This document shows positions 24,098-37,200 of a stretch of 64,000 nucleotides of DNA, one piece after another. The notes under the pieces were generated by a model. It was not told the origin of the DNA, ran no database searches, and was given only the letters and a program-made list of their open reading frames with translations. Made by a program: the position numbers and the translations under genes. This DNA comes from Corythucha ciliata. Taxonomy: Eukaryota; Arthropoda; Insecta; Hemiptera; Tingidae. Location of the stretch: assembly GCA_038030265.1 (NCBI GenBank), contig CM075938.1:52817189-52881188 (forward strand). Direction: 5' to 3'. The first letter of the stretch is position 1, and each line of letters begins with the position of its first letter.

Positions 24098-25150
24098 GAC
24101 CCAGACATTCAAAAGAACAGTAGAACTTTTGGTGCAAATTGCTCGTAGTCGCCACCCTTCCACTAACACAGCATAAAAACCTCCCTAGGATTCCGCGTCG
24201 GCTTAAGAAGCTATTAACCGGAGGAGGAAATAATTCTGGAACCAATTGTTTTAACGCGAAAATGTGCCAGACCAAATTTGAAGAGCACACAGTTTTACTC
24301 AAGAAACTTACGCACCACTTTTTTCCATTCCTTCGCCTTTCGGTTGAAACAGAAGCAAAAAAGTAAAAGCTGACGGAAAATCGACCGAAGCTTGGAAGCT
24401 GGAAAAACTGATAAATGTTAGGTGCAATCTCTTTCTGACCCGCCTCCTTCCACTGCGCAAAAAATTTCCGAAGAATTCTCGTCGGGTGTTGGCACTGCAC
24501 GAGCTGGAGTTTGGATTTTGTTTTGCAACAGTGTTGACTAATTATTCAATTAGGCTTAATTTGAAGACCACAGAAAACCCGACATCAAGCTCTCATGCGC
24601 GGTTTTCCTCGATCACATAGCACATTGGAAGCCGAGTGAACAACTATGCAAAATTGAATTGGTATATACCTAACTTTTTCTATGGCGAACCGAATTCATC
24701 GAAATCCGGGATGCGTATGAAAAAATAGTAGGGAGGAAGGGAGGGATTGTAATCGCAAACATCTGAAGAACGTCTAGCAAAAATGAGCACCTTCGTTTCA
24801 AGAACTTATCCGACAAAATTTTCGAGGGATAGTATGGGGAAAATAAAAAGTATGCTATTTCACGCAACTTTCAACCTCTGTTGAGGCTTGTGATGATTTG
24901 TACCGTTGAATGCACCTGTTCGTTCCCTTATGAAAAAAGTGTCTTCTTTCAGGATTTGCCGTCAAAATTATCATAATGACAGCCTGAAAGGGAGATATTG
25001 CAGTTATACTTAAAAAGAGGAGGCTGTGCCAAAAAATAATGAATCCCAAACCCGAGGCAGAACCATAGGGAGCTTTTTATGCTGTGTTGGGGAAAGGGTA
25101 CCAAACAATTTGCACCAAAAATTGTCATGTTCTTTTGAATGTCTGGGTTT
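24098..25150. mobile_element. ~1.05-kb segment bounded by ~40-bp TIRs
   Basis: ACCCAGACATTCAAAAGAAC and TTTTGGTGCAAATTG at the left are repeated inverted at the right end (AATTTGCACCAAAAATT, then GTTCTTTTGAATGTCTGGGT). The interior has a 141-codon minus-strand frame (24500-24075) without recognised motifs, extending just past the left end. A target duplication was not resolved. Confidence 0.6.
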
Positions 25151-25693
25151 AGTAATTGTTCACCTAATTTTACTGTACTAAAAAAAATCATGTTTCGACG
25201 CCCACTTAGGGAAATTAGAGTTTAAGAAATATCTATGAACGGGCCTATGCATGCACAGGGTGATTGGTACTTGGTTGAACAAAATGAGAGGTGAGGAAGT
25301 TGCATGGGTCGGAATTTGCGGAGAAATTTATTTTTCCCCGTTTATTTACACTAAAATAGACATTATGATGTGCTCCGTTCCTCAAAAAATCGTTTGCTGA
25401 AATTTTAAGAAATATTGCAAGTATTTGGCCCCCTTGACTCTCCCCCTTTCCTGTTGTGACGTAATTTAGTCTTTGGCTTCAATGTGGGCATTCAATGGTT
25501 TTCCTACATGTATGTTATTGTTGCTGATCCCAACGATATATAAACCTGGACTGCTCTCAGCGGACTGGAGGGGCGTGGAGGAGGCAGGTCATCCCCCGAT
25601 AAACAACTACCCTGTCCCTCTCCTTGTGTAGTTATGGCAACACAACTCTCTTCCCGTATTTACTTTGAAACTCCAAGGTGACTAAACTTTCTA

Positions 25694-25924
25694 TAGGTGC
25701 CGCAGATCTTCGGTCCTTCATCTACGTCACGAGCAGTCCCAAGTTCCTTTGCGCTGGACCCAGTACATTATTAATGGGCTGTGATTTTTGAGCATTCACA
25801 ACCGTCAATTTCAAAATTAACTTGTTTTGCTGCTCTTCGGTGAGCAATCGGGAGCAAAGGACTGCTGGTGACGTCAGACTCCACCCCTCCCGACCGATGG
25901 GCAGGGGGAAATCTGCGGCACCTA
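25694..25924. mobile_element. 231-bp MITE with TA target
   Basis: TAGGTGCCGCAGAT at the left end and ATCTGCGGCACCTA at the right end are exact inverted copies. TA flanks both sides. It has no coding potential. Confidence 0.75.
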
Positions 25925-26139
25925 TACGATGGGGAAGCGAGGTTCGATTTTTCAAAGGTTATTCGACTCATAACAAATAAGAAGGTTAGAACCCACCGTT
26001 TTTTAGCCATGGGAAAACTCAGTTTCAGTTGTACTTCCAGACGCTGAAGAGCAGCCGAAACCGGTTCGTTTCTGACGCATCTCAACGATAGAAGACAGAC
26101 AATGTAGGCTCCTACGTCTACAGCTTTCTGCTTGCATGA

Positions 26140-26460
26140 GAAAAATATTGCTAATTCATAGCTAAAATTGAAAAAACGCCAAATTACTGTATCAGGAGGT
26201 AACTACGGCTATAATTGAGCAAGTGCTGATTCAGGGCTAAAAGGAAAAAAAAGAGCGAATCCACGGCTAAAAGAAAAAAGTGCGAATTCACTGCTATAAT
26301 TGAGAAAAATCCACAATTCGCGGTTTCTGGATGGTTGCTCTGCTAAAATGGGGAAAACGCGCTAATTTATGGGTAAAAGTGAGCTAAACTGCTAATTCAT
26401 GGCCAACTTATAGAAACAGCTCTCACTCGCGGATAAAAATTTAGAAAAGGCATAGGCAAG
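26140..26460. repeat. Variant A tandem-repeat array
   Basis: Roughly ten degraded units of GCTAATTCATAGCTAAAATTG type are present. Confidence 0.7.
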
Positions 26461-29400
26461 CCGAGGAATTATCTGTGCAGCTCATGTTCAAGATTTGGCC
26501 CGTACAAACCCAGCACTCCAAAGGTGGCCTGGCTTCATTAACTCGGGTGTCACGTCCTAGCCGTTTGTTTATCCTCAAGTCCTCAGCCTGAGCGCCTAAT
26601 TTTCGATGTTTTAGGCCCGTACCGCCCGTCAACGTTCAGTCCACCTGTTCTAAGTGTTGCCAAACGCAGTTTTTAGGACACCGATGAACCTTTCAGCAAA
26701 TTCAGATAACAAGACACCGTGCTCCTACCATGGACACGTTTTAGGACGGGGTTGCAAGTTGAAGATTTCCTAAATTTGCCTTCATACAACTTTGTGTTCG
26801 TCAGCTCATTCAAGGGAGTGAGTGTGGGTGGACTTGAGGCCATGGGATTAGGGGGCAAGGGGCCTCTTTCCCAGTTTTCGAGGAAAAAAAGTCACAACAA
26901 TTCCACTTAGTTGAGTAAACAATACGGTAATTAATAACGTTGTCATTTCTCATCCAGTGTGGGGGAGAGGATTGTTTCAAAATGACCTTGAACGTTAGAA
27001 TGGGAGCATCAGAGTACACTCTTACATCCCTCACTTTTCTCTCTCTCTCACTCAGTCTCTCTCTATCTATCTATAAATCAAATCTGCATGAGAGGAGAAG
27101 GAAAAGGAGTAGCACCAGGAAAAATCAACCTTGAAAAATGCCTCCTCGCCTCCTCCTTACCACCCCCCAAACCACCCACTCCCGTCCCACCAATAACGAG
27201 GAGCATCGCACATTCGCGGGGGCGGTTAAAGCATTTTCGGGGCCCCCGCGTTAATGATTGAAGGGTGGGCAGGTTAATCGACTCAAATTCGAGTTAATTA
27301 CGAGGCAAATTTTGAAAAGACGGTGTGGGTCGAAAAATGAGGGAAGACAAAAAAAAGGGGGGATGGGCCCTTTCAACGCATTGACAAGCCAATGGCGAAG
27401 AATGACGGGAGGTGCAATATCTAGACAAAAGGGGGAGGAAATTGTGTTAAGGATGAGTCTTAACATAATTTATTAGGGGGAAAAACAACGTGAAAAAGGT
27501 TATTTTTTGTGTGCATGACAACAAAATATTCACACCTATGTTTTTTCGACAGGAACCAACACTTATATTCCCCCTAACCCTCACCACCAAGACAAACAGA
27601 AAAATGACAGGGAGAAATCAAAGAAAAAAAAATAATAAAAACGGCGATTTAGCAGGCCGGTTGCATGACGGCAAGGTGAAAAAAAAAGTGAAGGACACAC
27701 ACAAAAAAAGGGGTTGAATCCGCCGTGCCATGGGTTTCCGGAGGGGTGGGTAAGTCGTGGGAAATATGTTTCAATAGGAAGGGAGCCGACAATAGGCCGC
27801 CTCCAGAGTACAGGGGGGGAGTAGGGAGATAGCAAGAATTTTCAATTCATCTCCTAGGTGGTTGAGGGTAAGGGGCTCTCGCCTTTCTGAAAAATCTTCC
27901 ATCAGGGAAAACTGTAAAATGTTTTTTCCCCTCTTAACATTTGAGTGCTAACAAGTTCAAAAAATGTAAAAACTTCCACCTTCCCTTCAGTATGACCGCT
28001 CATTTAAAACCCCTTGGGCTACTTCACAATAACCAAATTCGAACCTTCAGCGTAATTGTACTAAGCCAGAGGAATTTAGTCCTCCGGACGCACCAATTAG
28101 CTTATTTGAAAGGATAATAATTCAGGTAACGTCGAAAACAGCGCGATTTTCATTCACGGTCTGAGTAGGGCATTAAAAGAGGGGATTCAAATTTGGCAAA
28201 TGAGCGACAACGAACCGAGGAAATGACAAGCAGCAGGTTGCGGTGAGAGAAGCAACAGGCAGTGATTCCCTCCCCCTTCCAATCACAATTAGAATCGAGT
28301 TTTAGTCGTGGTTGTTTGGGAAGTAGCTTAGTAGTAGTACCCCTATGGAGGCGGGGGCGGAGGGGCACAGATTGAGCCCCCTTTTTTTAACGAAACGCTA
28401 CGGGGGCGAAGCGCGCGATGGGGTGACGGGAGTGTGGCGGCGGCGTTTTTTTTTTAAAAAAAGGAGTGCTCAGAGAAAAAAGGGGTGGAGGGGCGACGTT
28501 TTAGAGAGGAGAGAAGTGGCTATGTCCTTGGATGCAATAGCTAGGGCGCGTCCGTCCACACGTGTTCAGTTGAGGGACTAGCTAGGGGTGCATGACCCCT
28601 GATGGGGGCCCAACCCCTTCCACCCCAAGGGGTACACATTGGGGGCTAGGATGAGGCTTTTAAAAAAAAGCGGTGGGAGAGGAAATGTTTGATTGATGAT
28701 GAAGGAATGAGTGGAGGGAGAGGGAGTAAATTCTCTTTTTTTTTTCTTCCTTCTCCCTGAAAGGGTACCTTTACAATCCAGTGAGAAGCCGGCTATTTAA
28801 AAGAAAAAACTTAATAGGTGCGAACAGCGAAACAGACCACGAGGGTGATACCCGACTGGCAAAGTGTTACCAAAAATTATGTAAAGTCCCCAGAAAACTT
28901 ACCAAAAAATAAAGATCCTGAATGAACACCACCACGAGAGAAGGGGCTAACGTCACAGACTGTGGGCGTTGAGGGGGTGGGTGGGCTAGGAAAACGCGAC
29001 TCGTTCGCCACTGTTGCGTTTGTGGGGCTGTGATTCTTTGAGTATAAAGGTGGAAACCCTCTCGGTGGACGAAGGACGTTTCGGTCCTCGGAACACCCCT
29101 CTTTTTTTTCCCCTGTGGGGACGCCCTCACTTTTCTCTCCCCTCCCCCCTCTAAATTGAGATCGCCACCGATTTACCCTCTAGAGGTGGTGGTGGGGAGA
29201 AAGGGAAAGAAACATTACCTTCCGAAAATTTTTTATTTCAAATAAGCGAAATTGGGACAGATTCATACCGATTAATAGCCCTAATTGAACGGTTAGAATA
29301 AGATAAAAAAAACACTCCAGATAAAAATTTTGGGTGTTTCACTCCGGTGTAATTGTGGCTCTATTGCGAGAAAGGAAAAACACTAAATGAATATTCAAAG

Positions 29401-32400
29401 ATTCTAAAAATAGAGCAACAGAACAAACAGAAATGATGAGGGTTGTGGGGCTTGATGGGCTCTTGGGGCGTTAGAGGGACACGTAATTTTTACACTGTTT
29501 CGAAAATGATGAGTTTTGAATTTTCATCGTTACTCAACTATCGAACCCACGCGAAAAAAAATCCTATTGTACTGATTTTTTCCCCATTAATCATCCTCTT
29601 CCCTAGAGGGCTATCAGACCCTAAACAGAAACGTTTGGCTTCCAAGTCTCCTACGCGTTCTTTTTTGAATAAATTTAAAAGGGTGGAACTTGAGGGTTTC
29701 ATTGGAAGCCGGAGAATGTCTCTGGAGCGTCCAGACAGCCCAGTACAAAAGGGAAGGACTTTATTCAACTTTTCAGCCATATAAAGAAGTTGGTAAGGAC
29801 CGCCCGCCACCAGTTATGATAGGAGTGAAGTTCACAAGGGAAGGTTGTACAGGTGCAAGTTGCCTTCTTAGCTTCGTCATGAAGAGAGAGAAAAAAAGGA
29901 ACTTCTCAACATCCCCTATCCCACATCGGGGCCGAGAAGAAAAAAGGTCACTGTCCTCCAGGGAACTCCTCCTCCCCTTTAAGGAGAGGAAGACCCTCTT
30001 TTTTTTTATCCTTCTCTTCAGAACGCAACCGACTCCTTGAAAGGGCTAATAACCCCTAAGGCCATCAACCCCTGAAGCTACCCGCTTGTTACTCCAGAGG
30101 GGCTGGACCCCCCCCCTCCAACCCACAGTACAACAACCATCATAGAACAATTTATCTTACGACTTTAGGACCTGCTTTTTTCGACCTCACATGATTACAT
30201 CCTGGTACTAAAGGGATGTGATAGCTTCAATTGACGCCCTACCACCCCTTCCACACCCATCACCCTTGTCCTAAGAGAGACAACGAAAGAAGGCGATGCA
30301 TCCCTAAATGCAAATGTTCTGGCTCTTCGAAAGCAAACTAAACTCTTTTGGAATCGGAATAAGGTTAAAGGCCACCCAATAAACGTCCTCAAGTATGATC
30401 TGTAAAAATTAAGTGACCACATTGAGAAAAACAACAGGTAAAAAGATTCTTCCTGCTGCAGTATTTTTTTAAATTCCCCTCAGAGACTGCTCAAGTAGTA
30501 AGAACTTGGAAGTGACAATTTCATTAACATTTTTACGATCTAAACAGTCGTTTTTACATTTAACACAGTTTGAGGGGGGGGGGAAGTAAGTGAGAGAGCG
30601 ATATGAACGACAATGACTAGGCCTTTCATTAACATAAAAGGGGGCATTGAACGAAGGAGTTACTTATGTGTGCGCCAATACGCTAGAAAAGTTGAAACAT
30701 TTTTTTCTTTCTCATACATTTTGGGGCCCCCCTATCACCCTCTCATGATATCCGATGGTGCCCCCTCCCGTATAGGGGGCTCCAAATTTACTAGAATTAA
30801 AGCCCCCGAAAATTACAGTTCACTTCGCACCAATGGGTAGAACCCCTCAGCTGTTCAAAAATAGTCATTTTTTTTCTGAATTTACAACAAACAGGAGACC
30901 TCGCAGTCCTCATAAGGAGTGCGCAGAAAAAAGAAGAGAACCAATGATCCCCTCCACCCCCAAGCAAACCCACACGAGAAACAGCTTTGAGTGATCAATT
31001 CAAATACTGATTTCACTAATCGGGCACCGTCATATTCTACAAACTAGTGTGTGGGGGTGGTGACAAAAGCATAAACAAGGGCGTGGGTTGTTTTTTAAAA
31101 TATATATTAAGTTAAAAGGGATGTTGGGCGGGAAGCAAGTAGAACAAACGCAACGTTGAGAGGGGGAGGGTGGAACTTCGGAAATTACCCATTTGAAACG
31201 AGAGAAACTCTTTGAAAGAAGTGGTACTGGTACCCCTATCATTTACAAAGCATGAGGCACGCGAATGAAACGAATCCACGCCCCCCACCCTATACCCCCT
31301 TATTGGCGTTTACCCCTTTTTGTTGATGATAAAAGTCGAATTTATTTTTCTTATGATCCCTTTTTTTTTAGTTCAAGTCGAAAGATTCTAGTTACACAAT
31401 ATAAGTATAAAAGACGATGCGTAATTGTAGACCCCTCACCCACAACATTCGTTCACGGTCTACCACTCTAACTGGGATGACCCCGTAGAGGAAATGCAGC
31501 CCCCCCCCCCACACACACACACCACTGTCACTCGTTTCAATAAGAGAAAAAAGGAGACCTTAAGTCAAAAACAACCAGATAAAAATCAAATCGTATGGTG
31601 GTGAGAAGGGCACAAAATCACTATGGGTAGCGAGGGTGTTTTTATTTCCACCCACAAGATTCCCAGGCATTTGTACTTAGTTTGGGAAGCTGGCGTTATG
31701 AAAATCCTGAAAATAAAGCTATGGGGGTTGATAGGAGAGGGGGGTTTCAAACGGCGGACCGAAAAAATTGACCTAGAAAACGCCCACGAACTAATACACA
31801 TTGCAGAAATTGCAAGAATTCGAAATTGGGTGAAACTGCGAATCATGGGTTTTCCGACTGGACGGACGGTTGAAGAGGTTCTCCTTGTGATTCTGGCACT
31901 TTCAGCCGCCTTGGCCCTACGTTTTCGAAGGGGGGGGGGGGTCACTCAATCGACATCCCCGAAGTCCAAGGATGAGAGCCTCGACGCACCTCGCTGACTC
32001 CAACCGGACCAAAATCAACGACACGTCGCGAAACGCTCTTTTTATTCCCCTTTGAAGGGGTTTGAGGGGGACTAAAAGATGCGGAGGCTTTGAGGAGGGT
32101 GTTGGAGTCTACAATCGAACTTTGTCCGAGGGACTCCTAAACCACGTCCGGCTCAAGTGCGAAACACTTTAGGAAAAAATGGTCCTGTAGGAAAAATGTA
32201 CATGAAATAGTAAAAACAGCCAATGAAAGATTTTTCCATAAACAGCCAAAAATTGAAATTGGACGAAACTGAGTTCTTCGACAAGGGGAGTTCAAAAATC
32301 GAAACGAATTTCCCATCGGACGAGCCGTCAAAACGTCACGTTGCGTTCGCCACACGATTTTTTTCGCAAGACTGTGCCCACTCAATCCAACAGGCCCTAA

Positions 32401-34225
32401 AGTCAAGATGCGCGTATTAGTACTGATATAATAGCTTCCTAGCCCAACTTGGCAATTCTTGTCCTCACAGCAACACCCTAGCCCTAAACTAAACCCAGGA
32501 GAGGGGAACCACGCGTCTGAGACTTAAGCCGATCTGGGTGTGAGGAGGCCTATGTTGACGAAGTGGCAGTCATCCTGTACATTATACGCGCACCCTTTAC
32601 AGTTTCAACTTCAAATTAAGAATACTAATTGTAAAATTAGGTAGTACACAATAAAAAAATTTCCGAACCTTCAAAAAAAACGAATCTAGGTGGGGGGAGG
32701 GGAGTGAATTTTTCCACCCTTAACACCTCCTCACCCCCTATAGACCATACGGGACCGTCTTATACCCGCCCTTTCAACAAATACACTTCGATTTTTCCCT
32801 TAGAAATAAGAAGAAGAGCGTTTCCAATGAAACCCTGTACCGCCTTCTCCCAGGACACCTTTCTATTGATCGATTCTAAGGAAATGCTAAGGGTATTGAT
32901 GGTGAGAGGTGGGAGGGCTGAGTTTTCACAGTAAAACGTAGAGGGATAGTTTAAAATAGATAAAATCCGAGTAAATTCTACGCGAAGTTTTGAATAAACT
33001 TTCAAAAGGGGGTAGAACATTCGCATTCACAGTCTCCCCCCCCCCCCTCACACATAGCAGATTCTCCACTAAAATGGCTATTTTTAACTATAACAAACTG
33101 TTTCCTGACAGCATGAAATGGGTGTGAATGGTGGATGATGGGGGGGGGGGGAGTTCACGCTAGAAAGCAAACCCCATCTTTACAACACCCTCGTTAGGGC
33201 TGTGGTTTGGACTGCACCTGTATAAGGGTGTCTACAATTATCATATTTTCAAAACAAAATTGAAAAATTGCAAAGCTATTCAGTGAATTTGCCCACGTTA
33301 TGAACAAGAAACTGTACGCGCAGTTTTAAGCGCCCGTTTCACTCGTTTTAACCCCATTGACCCTTGACGCGGTGAACAGCGTCATTTGCAAGAGACAGGA
33401 TTGCAATATTTGAAAAGCCTAATGCCTTTTTAAAACGAAGTTAGGATATAGGAAGGTGACGAGAAGAAGGGAGGGGGTGATGATACACTCTTTCACAACA
33501 CTCGTAAAATATTCTCTTCTTTCTAGCACTCGCAACCCCCCCCCCTCCGACCATATCAACACCACCAAAGGTCGACGCTGCACACAAGTACAGCAGGGTT
33601 TCACCTACTATAGCAATTTAACCCAAATCAATCTAAATTTTGCGGGTTTACAACAATCCCTTTCTTCAACCCCGAAATAATTGTACTAGGCGAGGCTAAA
33701 CACTAATAAAAATGTAGCTATTTGAAAACGTGAAAAGGTTGGGTACTTACAAGCACAAAGCCGAGTGCAGATAACGTGCTTTTAACAAAAGGACAGTTTT
33801 CGCTTTACAAACAAAAGAATACAGATTTTTAAACCTTTAAAACATATTTTACTCCTTTTTTTTCACCGAATACTTGTTCAAGTAGCTCCTTTGTTGAAAT
33901 AAATTAAAAGGATACAATTGAAGCGGTGCATAGGCTTCTTTTAAAAATCTTTTTAAAAAAAACATTAAACGTTGTGTCTACCAGAACAAATAATACTCTC
34001 CTTCCTCAAACTTGATACCCCCACAGAATCGCTTCGTTGATCCTTTACTATCATATTTACCCCCTCCCCTCTTATCCACACCATCACCAGCCATCCATAA
34101 AACCCTACACCTTCACCCTTAAGGATTGTTACCCTTAGCGACTCAGTAACCATAGAAAACATCTAGCCCAGCCCGGTTTCTTTTAGTTTATTTATATCGT
34201 TCGAAAAAAAAAAAACAACCAACAA
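26461..34225. other. Intergenic DNA, no gene recognised
   Basis: About 7.8 kb without a supported gene. It has a CT-rich microsatellite at 27034-27070, many purine runs, and G or C runs of 8-11 bases (for example about 31500, 31931 and 33038). Open frames are short and without family resemblance, apart from the doubtful one listed at 31623-31997. Confidence 0.4.
31623..31997 (+). CDS. Doubtful ORF, 124 codons, possible membrane segment
   Basis: This is one of the longest open frames in the intergenic region, starting ATG with a stop at 31995. It encodes a charged middle section followed by a hydrophobic run, VEEVLLVILALSAALAL, that could span a membrane, then basic residues. I do not recognise it. 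A frame of similar length is open on the opposite strand, the tail is encoded through a 10-base G run, and no splice partners were found, so it may be chance. Confidence 0.2.
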   Translation: MGSEGVFISTHKIPRHLYLVWEAGVMKILKIKLWGLIGEGGFKRRTEKIDLENAHELIHIAEIARIRNWVKLRIMGFPTGRTVEEVLLVILALSAALALRFRRGGGVTQSTSPKSKDESLDAPR

Positions 34226-37200
34226 ATGTCCAAGCCTACTTTCAAAGAAGTGCTAAGGCAACTGGGTTGGGCCGAGGGGTTCAACCTGCCAGTGGCGAAC
34301 GATGAAAACCGACTTTTGGAACAAGAGGTACGTTGTACCCCCGCCCCCCATCATGGTCACTGTACGCCACACATTGAAGTCCCCCACCCCACCCACCCCA
34401 CAGATTGAGAATCTGTTGAAAAAAAAAGCGGAAGCGATCGTCAGTTTTGAAGCGGCCAAAGATCGAGCGAACGCTTTAAAAAGACATTCGGATAAATTGA
34501 CAGAAGAGAAGACTACCAATCAGGTAAATGGGTTAAACATGGCTGTGAGGGAGGGAGGGCAGAGTTTTTCTTTTTAATGCGCGGCTTTGGGGTCTAGAAT
34601 TTATTGGTGTCGCTACGCAAAGTCCTGGACTCGGAAATAACCGCTAAGAGGGACACAGAAAGCGAATTTTCAAACAAGAAAAGCGACATGAAAGAAATGG
34701 AAAATGAGAAGGCTCGAATCACGGACCGAACTGATAAAATTAAGGTAACACCCTCCCCACTCACACACAACGGCTGCACCAACGCACCAACCAATCAAAC
34801 ATTTCCTCACGACATTTTTCAGAATGAAATTAATAAATATAATGACGAATTAGAGAGGCTCAAGAAAACCTTAGAATGGGAAGAAGAGGCTTTGTTCTCC
34901 TGGGAAGAACAAATGGCCAAAGGAGAGCATCACACTTCAATTTTACGACACTTCCAACTGCAGGACGAGGATAAATTCAATGTGAGTTTGTTTAGTTGTG
35001 TCTCATTTGCGGGAGTGCCTACTGTCTATAGCCAATCTGTGGAGAGTGGAGAGTTTTCCACAGTCTACTTCCATGGTCGGAGTATCATTTCCCGAAGATT
35101 TCAGTTTCCACCACCACCACACCTAAACCACACACAGGCATTGATGGCTACAACCTCAGCCTGGATACCTGAGGCATAGACCTCTACAGGAAAGGTTTGA
35201 TTTCATCCACATATCCGTCACAAAAATCTCTGCCGAAGGCTAGGGTTGCCAACCGTCCCAGTGTATTCGGGACGGTCCCGGTTTGGCTAATTATGGTCAT
35301 GAACGAGAATGACGTAGGGGGCCAGACCTACCAGACTATAGTCAATCTTGGATTAAAGTCTGGACCGTACCCTCAGTGCAATCAACATTCACAAAAATAT
35401 TTAGTCACAATTTGCTCCAACCGTCACAAATCCACAATCCACGAACATATCTAAACACACGAGCTCCAACCACATAGAGCCCTAGACGGAGGTCTAGAGG
35501 CGTCCGACCCAATGATTTCCGCCTAGTCATCGTGGGTGAAGTCCGGAATGGACCTAAAATCGCCAGGCAAGCATGCCTCCCCTTTTTACCACTCCCTGGT
35601 CATCACGCCCTTTCTCCAGGGATGGTGGAGACCCTATTGCCACGCGTTATCAAAGGAGAGAAACCCCGTACCTTAGTCACGATCACTCAGAGAAAAGCGT
35701 TGCATCAAATTTGAAATTCATACTAGCAGCTTATTTATTGGACCCCCATGCAGTGGCGTAGCTAGACCATATATTCATACCGCCGCAGCAATATCACACA
35801 CACACTCCTAACACGAGCAATTGCTCACATTGGAGTGTTAATTTCCAGCAAGGATATGTTTGTTTAGTTTTAATTAAGTTTATTAAATGATTAATTTCGC
35901 TTATAATTTATGTTATGTGAATATAATTGGAAAAACAAAAAAATATTATGGCTGTGCATCGCTCGAGCGAGATGAAGAGTCCAGTACCCAGGGCCTATTT
36001 TTACGGAGGGAATAAACTTCTGACCCAAAATCACTGTTTTTCTGTCAAAAAAGGGAAAGTGTCCCGCAAATAAAACAACATCATCATACACATCCCGTGA
36101 CTTATTGTTTCTCATTTTTCCGGTAGGAACTAGAAGTCAAACGGAAAATGTTGCAAAATGATCTCCTCTATCGATACGAAGTCGAGCAAAAAGAAACCGA
36201 CTTAATGCTTAGAGCCGAAAAGTTATTTTTCGTTCATTCAAAAATCATCAAAGAAGTACACCGCCATGGTCACACATTAACATCCAAAACTACGGAATTC
36301 AAAGCGTTTTTTTGTTTAGCTCACAAACGAAAGGCAGAAACTTATAAACAGATACTACGATGCGACAAAATTGATGAATCACAGAGAAAATCAAATAATG
36401 GCTATCTTTCAGGTGAAAATTTCGAGTTTTCGATTGTTTCCTCGCTAATTTTTTCGTTTAAAATGAAAGGAAATCGACAATATTCACTTGAAAGCGAGAG
36501 ACGCGTTTTTTCAATTGGAGGAAAAAAGAAAAATGTACGAAAACCTTTCGAATGAAAACTCCAGACTGAAATTTGGAATATCAGAGTTGAAAGGCCATGC
36601 AGCGAAAGCCAAGGAGCTGTCCGAAACTTACGAGAATGAGATCAAAAGTCTAAAACAACGGGTAAACCAATCAATTCGTCTACCCCTGGTCACTGTCATC
36701 CAATTTGCCGACTGTGAACGATTCAGGTGACATCCTCTGGGAAAATATCGTACGACTTGTCGACGAAATTAGAAGTTCGAAGAGCGTCGAACAAGGAAAT
36801 CACCGAAGAAATAAAAGGTGAGAGAATCAGTACCCACCGCCACCACCAACCTGTTGACCCATCACCATGGTGTCCACGGGTTTTCGGGCGATGCTAAAAC
36901 TTGGTCCTTTTAGCACAAACAATGAAGGCCGCTAATTTGAATCACGCCGCCGTTAAACTCAAAACTAAAATCGACGCGGTCAACATGAAAATGATGACGG
37001 TTGAACAAAAATACAAAAACGCCGAAGACATTTACGAGGTGAGTTCCCTCCATCCCGCCAAAATCATACGAGCATTCGTCATTTTTGTTATTGAATTTCA
37101 CAGATAGGACAAAAAGTGTCGCGAGAAGAGGAAAAAGAGCTGGAGCGACTTCAGGGAATCGCCTTTTCACTCGGATCTCAATTGGTAACCGTGAAAAATG

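Noticed and set aside
34604..35179. 191-codon ORF in CCDC39
   Set aside because: It is exons 3 and 4 plus read-through of their introns. Splice sites at 34744/34823 and 34981 account for it.
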